This document shows positions 54,398 through 62,019 of a DNA stretch of 64,000 nucleotides, one piece after another. The position numbers were made by a program, and so were the translations under genes. Location of the stretch: contig NZ_QJRH01000069.1 in NCBI RefSeq assembly GCF_003254545.1, positions 308,729 through 372,728 of the forward strand, given 5' to 3'. The notes below the pieces were generated by a model that was given only the letters and a program-made list of their open reading frames with translations, made no database searches and was not told where the DNA came from. The stretch comes from Flavobacterium tistrianum (GTDB lineage: Bacteria; Bacteroidota; Bacteroidia; Flavobacteriales; Flavobacteriaceae). Every line of letters begins with the position of its first letter. Positions within the stretch are counted from its first letter, which is position 1.

Positions 54398-56587
54398 CTA
54401 TTTCGTAAATAATAGCTCTCTGTATTTGGTTAATGTCCAACTTTCGTCATCTACTAGTAACTCCAATTTGTCACAGTGATTACGAATTTCATCAAAATAT
54501 GGTTTTACGTTATTGCAATACGCTTCTGCCATTTTTTGAGCATCAGTCAATTGGTTTGCTTTCTTTCTTTCGTTAGTCATAGCCAATACTTTAGAATTGA
54601 TTCCTTCAATATGGCCAGAAATTTCTCTTATCAGAACAATTTGCTCTTTAGCCAATGCTTCAAAATCTTTTCCGAAAATTTCTTTTAATCCTTTTACGTT
54701 GTCAATTAAAGTATTTTGATAACGAATTGCTGTCGGAATAACATGGTTTCTAGCAATATCTCCTAAAACACGTCCTTCAATTTGGATTTTTTTAGTGTAT
54801 TCTTCCAATTCGATTTCGTAACGCGCTTCAGCTTCAACATGATTAAAAATTCCTAATTGCTCAAATAAATCCAATGCTTGTTTAGAAACTTTTGCTTTTA
54901 TAGCTTCTGGAGTTGTTTTAAAATTGCTTAAACCTCTTTTTGCCGCTTCTTTTTCCCAAGCTTCGCTATAACCGTCTCCTTCAAAAAGAATCTTTTTAGA
55001 TTGTTTGATGTATTCTCTTAAGACATTGAAGATCGCATCGTCTTTTTTCATGTCTTTATTTTCAATCAAGTTCTCTACTTCATTTTTAAAGTCGATTAAC
55101 TGTTTTGCTACAATCGCATTCAAAGTTGTCATTGCATTCGAGCAGTTTGAATTTGAACCCACTGCTCTAAACTCAAATTTATTTCCTGTAAAAGCAAAAG
55201 GCGAAGTTCTGTTACGATCTGTATTGTCTAATAATACGTCTGGAATTTTACCAACAACATTCAATTTCAAGTCTGTTTTTTCTTCTGGCGAAAGTTTTCC
55301 TGTCGTTACGCTTTCTAACTCAGATAAAACTTTTGTCAATTGCGCTCCAATAAATACAGACATAATCGCTGGCGGCGCTTCGTTTGCTCCTAACCTATGA
55401 TCGTTGCTTGCTGTTGCGATAGACGCTCTTAATAAAGTTTCGTTATCGTTTACTGCTTTAATCGTATTAATAAAGAAAGTCAAGAACTGTAAATTGCTCA
55501 TTGGCGTTTTGCTCGGACTCAATAAATTAACTCCTGTATCTGTAGCCAATGACCAGTTGTTATGTTTTCCTGAACCGTTTACTCCTTTAAATGGTTTTTC
55601 GTGAAATAATACTTTAAAGTCATGACGTTCAGCCACTCTTTGCATTACATCCATTAATAACGAGTTGTGGTCAACTGCCAAATTAGTTTCTTCAAAAATT
55701 GGAGCCAACTCAAACTGATTTGGCGCAACCTCGTTGTGACGCGTTTTTACTGGAATACCTAATAACATACATTCCTGCTCTAAATCTCTCATATAAGTAA
55801 GAGCACGAGTTGGGATAGATCCAAAATAGTGATCGTCTAACTGTTGCCCTTTTGCTGAAGTGTGACCTAATAATGTTCTTCCTGTCATCATTAAATCAGG
55901 ACGAGAATTTGCCAAAGCTTTGTCAATCAAGAAATATTCTTGCTCCCATCCTAAAGTTGCCGTTACCTTTTTTACGTTTTTGTCAAAATATTTACAAACT
56001 TCTGTAGCCGCTTCGTCAATTGCAGACAATGCTCTTAATAAAGGTATTTTATTATCTAAAGCTTCACCTGTGTAAGCGATAAATACTGTCGGAATACATA
56101 AAGTTGTACCATATATAAAAGCTGGAGAAGTCGGATCCCAAGCTGTATAACCTCTTGCTTCAAAAGTATTTCTGATTCCGCCGTTCGGGAAACTAGATGC
56201 ATCTGGTTCCTGCTGTACCAATTGAGCACCGCCGAATTTTTCTACAGATTCACTTCCGTCATAAGAAGTTTCAAAAAAAGCATCGTGTTTCTCCGCCGTT
56301 GTTCCTGTTAATGGTTGGAACCAATGCGTATAATGAGTAACTCCTTTAGAAAGAGCCCACTCCTTCATTCCCATGGCAATATAATCTGCCAGCTTTCTAT
56401 CTATTTTTGTTCCGTGCTGGATAGCATCTCTTACTCCTCTAAAAGCATCTGAAGTTAAATACTGCTTCATAGCCTTTTCATTAAAAACATTGGCACCAAA
56501 AAGATTTGATTTTCGGCCAATTTCTTCAAAATGCACCGGCTTTCTGTTAGAAGCTTGTTGTAAAGCTTGAAAACGTAATGTTGACAT
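54398..56587 (-). CDS. glnN: Type III glutamine synthetase (GlnN-type)
   Basis: 729 residues, the length of GSIII. The N-terminal region has the GSIII-specific stretch ARGYTAWDPTSPAFI. The catalytic core includes TRHNEVAPNQFELAPIFEE, NGSGKHNNWSLATDTG and HRLGANEAPPAIM, followed by a long helical C-terminal part. It makes glutamine from glutamate, ammonia and ATP in a double-hexamer ring. Divergent from a GSII gene, with promoters for both in the 430-bp gap. Cytoplasmic. Its role versus GSII is likely nitrogen-dependent. Confidence 0.93.
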   Translation of the reverse strand: MSTLRFQALQQASNRKPVHFEEIGRKSNLFGANVFNEKAMKQYLTSDAFRGVRDAIQHGTKIDRKLADYIAMGMKEWALSKGVTHYTHWFQPLTGTTAEKHDAFFETSYDGSESVEKFGGAQLVQQEPDASSFPNGGIRNTFEARGYTAWDPTSPAFIYGTTLCIPTVFIAYTGEALDNKIPLLRALSAIDEAATEVCKYFDKNVKKVTATLGWEQEYFLIDKALANSRPDLMMTGRTLLGHTSAKGQQLDDHYFGSIPTRALTYMRDLEQECMLLGIPVKTRHNEVAPNQFELAPIFEETNLAVDHNSLLMDVMQRVAERHDFKVLFHEKPFKGVNGSGKHNNWSLATDTGVNLLSPSKTPMSNLQFLTFFINTIKAVNDNETLLRASIATASNDHRLGANEAPPAIMSVFIGAQLTKVLSELESVTTGKLSPEEKTDLKLNVVGKIPDVLLDNTDRNRTSPFAFTGNKFEFRAVGSNSNCSNAMTTLNAIVAKQLIDFKNEVENLIENKDMKKDDAIFNVLREYIKQSKKILFEGDGYSEAWEKEAAKRGLSNFKTTPEAIKAKVSKQALDLFEQLGIFNHVEAEARYEIELEEYTKKIQIEGRVLGDIARNHVIPTAIRYQNTLIDNVKGLKEIFGKDFEALAKEQIVLIREISGHIEGINSKVLAMTNERKKANQLTDAQKMAEAYCNNVKPYFDEIRNHCDKLELLVDDESWTLTKYRELLFTK

Positions 56588-56636
56588 GGTTATGTATATT
56601 TTAAATTCGTAATAATTTTCATTAAAAAATGATCAG

Positions 56637-56644
56637 CAAATATA
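56637..56644 (-). promoter_or_regulatory. -7 box of the GSIII gene
   Basis: TATATTTG on the minus strand (56644-56637), 49 bp before the ATG at 56587. Same octamer as in the divergent GSII promoter. Confidence 0.5.
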
Positions 56645-56948
56645 AACAATTAAAACACCTGTTTGGAATATAAATTTTAGATTTTTGAACTATAATTTTT
56701 CAACATAAAAGGCTTTTTTCAAAGAATAATGAATTCAAACTACAGAAATATAACAAAACTGTACGGCATTATTGATTAAATAAACATTTTTTCATAATTC
56801 CTTAACTCATAAATTCAAAAATGAACCTTAATTATTACGAATTTATTTTTTTAAGGTAATTAAAATTGCTTATTTTGAAATATACCCCCATCAAAATTGC
56901 GCTTATCTAAAAAATTATACTTCATAAAACAAAATAGCCCCCTAATTT

Positions 56949-56977
56949 TTGGGACTGAAAAAATAAATCTATATTTG
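56949..56977 (+). promoter_or_regulatory. GSII promoter and C/G-tract segment
   Basis: TTG (56949-56951), 18 bp, TATATTTG (56970-56977), 40 bp before the ATG. The upstream 60 bp contain isolated C-runs (56885-56889, 56938-56942) and GGG (56951-56953) in otherwise AT-rich DNA; the C-run and GGG could pair. The rest of the gap 56588-57017 shows no gene. Confidence 0.65.
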
Positions 56978-57017
56978 ACCCAACGAAAAAAAAACAAAAA
57001 AATTAATTTATATTATT

Positions 57018-58034
57018 ATGGCTAAAATTAAGTTAGAGTACATTTGGTTAGACGGATATGAACCAACTCAAAATCTTAGAAGTAAAACTAAAGTTGAAGA
57101 GCACGAAAACTTCAAAGGAACATTAGAAGAACTTGGAAATTGGTCATTTGATGGTTCATCAACAAGACAAGCTGAAGGTGGATCTTCTGACTGTTTATTA
57201 GTTCCAGTTGCAATCTATCCAGATCCAACTCGTATCAATGGATGGTTAGTTATGTGCGAAGTTATGTATGCTGACGGAACACCACACCCTTCTAACGGTA
57301 GAGCTACAATTGATGATGATAATGATGATTTTTGGTTTGGATTCGAGCAAGAGTATTTCATCATGGATACTAAAACACAACTTCCACTTGGTTTCCCAGT
57401 TGGAGGATACCCTGCTCCACAAGGGATGTACTACTGTTCAGTAGGTGGAAAAAACACACACGGTAGAAAATTAGTTGAAGAGCACGCTGACTTATGTATC
57501 GCTGCTGGAATCAACTTTGAAGGAATCAACCAAGAGGTTGCTTGCGGACAATGGGAGTTCCAATTATTCGCTAAAGGAGCTAAAAAAGCTGGAGACGAAA
57601 TCTGGGTTGCTCGTTACCTATTAGACCGTTTAACTGAGAAATATGGTTATTATATCGAATATCACCCAAAACCATTAGGAGATACTGACTGGAATGGTTC
57701 TGGTATGCACGCTAACTTCTCTAACACAGTTCTTAGAACATGTGGTTCTCAAGAAACTTACGAGAAAATCTGCGAGGCTTTCCGTCCTGTTACAAAAGAG
57801 CACATCGCGGTTTACGGAGCTTACAACGAGCAACGTTTAACTGGTAAACACGAAACTGCTTCTATCAACGATTTCTCTTATGGAGTTTCAGACAGAGGAT
57901 GTTCTATCAGAATTCCTTTGATGACTGTTCAAAAAGGTTGGAAAGGTTGGTTAGAAGACAGAAGACCAGCTTCAAACGGAGACCCTTACAAAATTGCTGC
58001 TAGAATTATCAAAACTGTTAACTCAGCGCTATAA
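57018..58034 (+). CDS. glnII: Type II (eukaryote-like) glutamine synthetase
   Basis: 338 residues. The beta-grasp start includes WSFDGSSTRQAEGGSSDCLL (~41-60). The catalytic domain has FGFEQEYFIMD, NFEGINQEVACGQWEFQL, NGSGMHANFSN and TGKHETASINDFSYGVSDRG. The length and these motifs fit GSII, the eukaryotic type also found in some bacteria, rather than GSI. It forms glutamine from glutamate. Codon choice looks more biased than that of the neighbours (impression), fitting high expression. The divergent GSIII gene is a second route to the same product. Confidence 0.93.
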   Translation: MAKIKLEYIWLDGYEPTQNLRSKTKVEEHENFKGTLEELGNWSFDGSSTRQAEGGSSDCLLVPVAIYPDPTRINGWLVMCEVMYADGTPHPSNGRATIDDDNDDFWFGFEQEYFIMDTKTQLPLGFPVGGYPAPQGMYYCSVGGKNTHGRKLVEEHADLCIAAGINFEGINQEVACGQWEFQLFAKGAKKAGDEIWVARYLLDRLTEKYGYYIEYHPKPLGDTDWNGSGMHANFSNTVLRTCGSQETYEKICEAFRPVTKEHIAVYGAYNEQRLTGKHETASINDFSYGVSDRGCSIRIPLMTVQKGWKGWLEDRRPASNGDPYKIAARIIKTVNSAL

Positions 58035-58058
58035 TTCAAAGCTTACAATATATATTCT

Positions 58059-58093
58059 AAAAAGTGCCAGCATAATTGCTGGCACTTTTTTTT
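58059..58093 (+). terminator. Terminator after the GSII gene
   Basis: AAAAAGTGCCAGCA (58059-58072) pairs with TGCTGGCACTTTTT (58077-58090), 4-base loop, T tail. Very strong. Confidence 0.9.
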
Positions 58094-58112
58094 AGACAAT
58101 CTTAGCAAGTTC

Positions 58113-58145
58113 AACTTTGTCAAAGTTTCAAACTTTGACAAAGTT
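58113..58145. repeat. Palindrome, AACTTTGTCAAAGTTT family
   Basis: AACTTTGTCAAAGTTTCAAA and complement, one base different from 48679-48712 at the centre. It lies after the GSII terminator. Confidence 0.8.
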
Positions 58146-58220
58146 CTCTCAAAACTTATAACTCATAATTTTAAAAGTAAGTTTCTGATAAATTTAATTT
58201 TTAAGTTAGATATCAAAACT

Positions 58221-58228
58221 TATCTTTG
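58221..58228 (+). promoter_or_regulatory. -7 box of the terC-like gene
   Basis: TATCTTTG, 22 bp before the ATG at 58251. No exact TTG at -33. Confidence 0.5.
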
Positions 58229-58250
58229 TAAATCATTAAAAAAAATCATT

Positions 58251-59222
58251 ATGATAGTCTGGTCACTCTTTTTACTTGCTGTAATTTTTATTCTTGCTTT
58301 AGACTTAGGTGTCTTCAACAAAACACCCCACATCATTAGTACTAAAGAAGCCAGTAAATGGACTTTGGTTTGGGTAACTTTATCTTTTCTTTTTTCAGGA
58401 GTAATTTATTGGCTTTACACCACAGACTATATTGATAACCCTGACAATTTGAAGCCGACTGTGGCTTCAATGAAGTTTATAACGGGTTATTTGATTGAGC
58501 TTTCGCTGAGTGTAGATAACATATTTGTTATTGCGATTATTTTTGCTTCATTCAAAATTCCGCAAAAGTATCAGCACCGCGTTTTGTTCTGGGGAATTTT
58601 AGGCGCTATTGTTTTCCGCGGATTAATGATTTTCTTCGGAGTAATGTTGATCAATAAATTTGCTTGGACAACGTATGTATTTGGAGTTTTCTTAATTTTT
58701 ACCGCTATAAAAATGCTTTTTTCTGGAGAAGAAGAAGATTTTCACCCAAAAGATTCTTTTATCTATAAAGCTTTAGGCAAAGTGATGCCGATTACATCGG
58801 AAACGGATGGAGAAAAATTTTTCATCACAACCAAAACTGCAAAAAAAGCCGCTACTCCATTATTCGTAGCTTTAATTGTTATTGAAGTTATGGACGTTCT
58901 TTTTGCAGTTGACAGTGTTCCAGCAATTCTTGCCATTACCAAAGATCCGTTTTTAGTATTTAGCTCTAATATTTTTGCTATTTTAGGATTACGTTCTATG
59001 TATTTCTTCTTAGCAAATATGTTGGCAAAATTCAGCTATTTAGAATACAGCTTAGTTGCAATTTTAGCTTTTGTGGGATTAAAAATGCTTTTACACGATT
59101 TCTTCCACGTTCCAGAATGGGCTTCTTTAGGATTTATTGCTTTATCTCTTCTAGTAGGAATTTTAGTTTCCCTTAAATTCGGACCAGAAAAAGTTTTAAA
59201 TGATTCGTCAAGCGAAGAATAA
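58251..59222 (+). CDS. TerC/Alx-family integral membrane protein
   Basis: 323 residues with about nine membrane segments. The conserved block ELSLSVDNIFVIAIIFASF (~84-102) and later VIEVMDVLFAVDSVPAI (~210-226) carry the acidic metal-binding residues of TerC/Alx. Members export manganese or affect tellurite resistance, and also assist membrane metalation of secreted enzymes. Inner membrane. It stands alone with its own promoter box and a strong terminator. Confidence 0.9.
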   Translation: MIVWSLFLLAVIFILALDLGVFNKTPHIISTKEASKWTLVWVTLSFLFSGVIYWLYTTDYIDNPDNLKPTVASMKFITGYLIELSLSVDNIFVIAIIFASFKIPQKYQHRVLFWGILGAIVFRGLMIFFGVMLINKFAWTTYVFGVFLIFTAIKMLFSGEEEDFHPKDSFIYKALGKVMPITSETDGEKFFITTKTAKKAATPLFVALIVIEVMDVLFAVDSVPAILAITKDPFLVFSSNIFAILGLRSMYFFLANMLAKFSYLEYSLVAILAFVGLKMLLHDFFHVPEWASLGFIALSLLVGILVSLKFGPEKVLNDSSSEE

Positions 59223-59245
59223 TTAGCTACAAAACATATATTCAT

Positions 59246-59279
59246 AAAAAAAGGAAATCGTAAGATTTCCTTTTTTTTT
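59246..59279 (+). terminator. Terminator after the terC-like gene
   Basis: AAAAAAAGGAAATC (59246-59259) pairs with GATTTCCTTTTTTT (59264-59277), loop GTAA. The stem is the same as in the terminator at 61217-61248. Confidence 0.85.
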
Positions 59280-59384
59280 ATAACAATAAGTTATTTTTTA
59301 TTACTTTTCTTATAATTTAACTTTTAAAATTAAAGAAATTACATATAAACATTTACTTTAGACTTTTTAATTTAAATTATAATC

Positions 59385-61205
59385 ATGAAAAAAAATTACT
59401 TATTTCTAATTGCAACATTAATGCTCAGTACATTAATGTTCGCACAAACCGTTACATTAACACCTACAGCAGTAAATAATACCAATATAAATACTGGTCC
59501 AATCAATTTAGCTTCGATGCCAAATTCAACTATTTCATTAAACATTAAAGTTGATATTCCTAGTAATGTTGCTGTTAACGATTATGGAACATTAAAAATT
59601 TACTATTCCAATTTAAGCAGTACAAATGCTAATGTAGCAGCTGGTGGAGATGGTGGCGCACTTTTTTTTGGTGGAGGAAGGACTGCAACTCGAAGCGTTG
59701 TAATAAATTTATACTGGAGTGATTTTCTAACTTCCGGGGGATTCATTTATGCTGAATACAAAAATCCTGCTGGAACAGCTTATAGAAGCTCCAATTTAGC
59801 GGTGATTAAAAATTCGACTATGAATTCAGGCACCACTCTAAATCCTCCTGCAGATGCCCCTAATCCAAGAAATATTACCAATACATTATGCTGTAATCAG
59901 ACGGTTAGATTAGGAGAAAGACCACAACCAATAACCGGATCTAAATACTTAAATCCATACGATAATGAACCTTATGGCATAAAAGCTAGTTGGGAAACAA
60001 ATGGCAATCCGCTTCCTCCCAACTTTTTGAATGTGGACAACATTAACCAGAGCATAGCTTTAGATTATACAAGTTCTCTTGGAACCTTCACAGTAAAAAG
60101 AATGCTAGGCTATAGTTATCTTAATGACTACCCAAACACAAGTAATGTTGTAACTATCACTGTAATCAAATCTCCATTTTCTGAAAATATAATTTCAATT
60201 GACGGACCATTTGACACAAATGGTTTTGCTGAAACAATATCCACAAATTCAAAAAACATTAATGGAGCAAGAGTAAAAATAAACTTAACAATTTTACAAA
60301 ATCCAAACCAAACAGAACAAAGAGGAGATAACGTTGTTAATGTGGATAGATATGAATGGGAATACACAAAAACAAATATTAAAAATTGGAAAACTATACA
60401 AAATGAAAACTCAGAGAGTCTAGGAAATTTCTTACCTAATGATCTTGATTTTAATGAAGATAACTACTATTTAGTAAGACGAATTGCAGTATATCAAAAT
60501 TTAAAAAGAGTAAGTAATGAACTAAAAATATTAGTTAGGACAATTAGAAACAATAACACAATATGCTGTGATCAAGTCTTAAAAATTTCATCTCCAACTC
60601 AAATTGAATCTCCAGAATCTATAAGTGGTTCATCTATAACGTCTGATCCAAATATAGTTACAATCCACCAGCACTATGTCACATACCAATGGCAACTTCA
60701 AGTAAACGGCAGTGACATTACTGATAATTCCTGGCAGAACATAGTTGGAGCAACAAATAAAGATTACACACCAACACAACCATTAGAAATTGTTTCAAGA
60801 AGAGGAGAATCGTTAACATTAAAAAACAATTATAAATACAGAAGAATTACTGAAGTCACCTATAGTGGTTATGACCAAAATAACAAATGGATTTCTGGAA
60901 AATCAAAAAGTTACAGCAATGAGGTTTCATTAACTGGAAATGGTAACCAATCTGACATAAAAATATATCCAAATCCGGCCACTTCAGTAATAAACATTGA
61001 AAATACAAATTTTGCTTATAAAACAGAGACTACTCAAGTAAGTATTGTCAATAACATTGGAGAAACTGTCAATTTAAATAATTTCTCACTTATAACCCCA
61101 TATATAATAAGTATAGATATTTCAAATCTGCCAGTGGGAATATATTTTATAAATATTCAATCAACTCCAACAAGAATCACTAAATTATCTTTTATTAAAC
61201 AATAA
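59385..61205 (+). CDS. T9SS-secreted protein with a type A C-terminal sorting domain
   Basis: 606 residues with a signal peptide (YLFLIATLMLSTLMFAQ). The middle is Asn/Thr/Ser-rich, beta-predicted, with no known catalytic motif; cysteine pairs appear in two similar blocks (TLCCNQTVRL and TICCDQVLKI). The last ~80 residues, from IKIYPNPATSVINIENTN to ISNLPVGIYFINIQ, are the T9SS type A sorting domain. The protein is therefore secreted through the outer membrane and attached or released at the surface. It resembles an adhesin or structural protein; I know no function. Confidence 0.85.
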   Translation: MKKNYLFLIATLMLSTLMFAQTVTLTPTAVNNTNINTGPINLASMPNSTISLNIKVDIPSNVAVNDYGTLKIYYSNLSSTNANVAAGGDGGALFFGGGRTATRSVVINLYWSDFLTSGGFIYAEYKNPAGTAYRSSNLAVIKNSTMNSGTTLNPPADAPNPRNITNTLCCNQTVRLGERPQPITGSKYLNPYDNEPYGIKASWETNGNPLPPNFLNVDNINQSIALDYTSSLGTFTVKRMLGYSYLNDYPNTSNVVTITVIKSPFSENIISIDGPFDTNGFAETISTNSKNINGARVKINLTILQNPNQTEQRGDNVVNVDRYEWEYTKTNIKNWKTIQNENSESLGNFLPNDLDFNEDNYYLVRRIAVYQNLKRVSNELKILVRTIRNNNTICCDQVLKISSPTQIESPESISGSSITSDPNIVTIHQHYVTYQWQLQVNGSDITDNSWQNIVGATNKDYTPTQPLEIVSRRGESLTLKNNYKYRRITEVTYSGYDQNNKWISGKSKSYSNEVSLTGNGNQSDIKIYPNPATSVINIENTNFAYKTETTQVSIVNNIGETVNLNNFSLITPYIISIDISNLPVGIYFINIQSTPTRITKLSFIKQ

Positions 61206-61216
61206 CAACTTTAAAT

Positions 61217-61248
61217 AAAAAAGGAAATCTTTACGATTTCCTTTTTTT
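61217..61248. terminator. Bidirectional terminator, copy of 59246-59279
   Basis: AAAAAAGGAAATC (61217-61229) pairs with GATTTCCTTTTTT (61235-61247), loop TTTAC. A and T tails on both sides serve both the T9SS gene (plus) and the lipoprotein gene (minus). Confidence 0.85.
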
Positions 61249-61273
61249 ATGTTTTAAATCAATTTCAAAAATA

Positions 61274-61801
61274 TTAATTTAAATGCTTAACATTACTATC
61301 GTCAATGTTATATTTCTTGATAACGGCATTATAATCTGAATAATCAGGCTTGCTAACAGATTTTCCTGTTGTTGAAAAATCGCCTGGAACAATTACAATT
61401 CTAAAAGTTTGATTTCTAATAAGATCTGGAGTTAAAGACAAATCATAAGTTCCTCTTGCATAAATAGTGAAATCAGTTCTACTAAAATCAAAATCATAAT
61501 CAAGCTCACCTTGAGACAGAAAAAGTGTTCTTGGAATTTGCTGCCAAATTGGAGTTGTAGAGTTAATTAATCCTGACAATCGATATATCAAAATAACATC
61601 TGAATCCACAATATTTGGTGTTAATTTTCTATAAATATTATAACCATCATCTTTGTTATAATCAAAATTTACATTTTGAAGTTCAAAAACTTCGGCAACA
61701 GGCCCTTCTGGACCACGAGGTCCTGGAGGCCCTTCTGGTCCTTCACAACTAGAAAATGCAATTAAACCGATAACTGCAAATAAGGTAAGTATCTTTTTCA
61801 T
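61274..61801 (-). CDS. Lipoprotein with a short collagen-like stretch
   Basis: 175 residues. Lipobox VIGLIAFSSC (Cys19), followed at once by a short Gly-x-x repeat (EGPEGPPGPRGPEGP, ~20-34), then a beta-rich domain with no recognised motif (YDFDFSRTDFTIYARGTYDL). Collagen-like tracts of this size occur at the N-termini of Bacteroidota lipoproteins and probably act as flexible stalks. It lies between two T9SS cargo genes. Function unknown. Confidence 0.8.
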   Translation of the reverse strand: MKKILTLFAVIGLIAFSSCEGPEGPPGPRGPEGPVAEVFELQNVNFDYNKDDGYNIYRKLTPNIVDSDVILIYRLSGLINSTTPIWQQIPRTLFLSQGELDYDFDFSRTDFTIYARGTYDLSLTPDLIRNQTFRIVIVPGDFSTTGKSVSKPDYSDYNAVIKKYNIDDSNVKHLN

Positions 61802-61966
61802 AATTATTTTTTTAAGGATTATACTATATAAAGGTATTCCAAAAATTAAACCAAAAAAAAGAAAAACATGATTTTTCCTCTATTTTTTTTAAATCTCATC
61901 TGCATTCGCTAAATCATTTTACTCGTAAAACACTCATAATTAAAGGATAAAAGAAAAATAATTTTC

Positions 61967-61998
61967 AAAAAAAAGCACCCGCTTTTAACGGATGCTTT
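61967..61998 (-). terminator. Terminator of the repeat-adhesin gene
   Basis: On the minus strand AAAGCATCCG (61998-61989) pairs with CGGGTGCTTT (61981-61972), one G-T pair, followed by T8. It lies 21 bp after the stop. Confidence 0.75.
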
Positions 61999-62019
61999 AA
62001 ATAAGATTTATAAATGAAT

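Noticed and set aside
55005..55400. Plus-strand open frame of 131 codons
   Set aside because: Antisense to the GSIII core; shadow frame.
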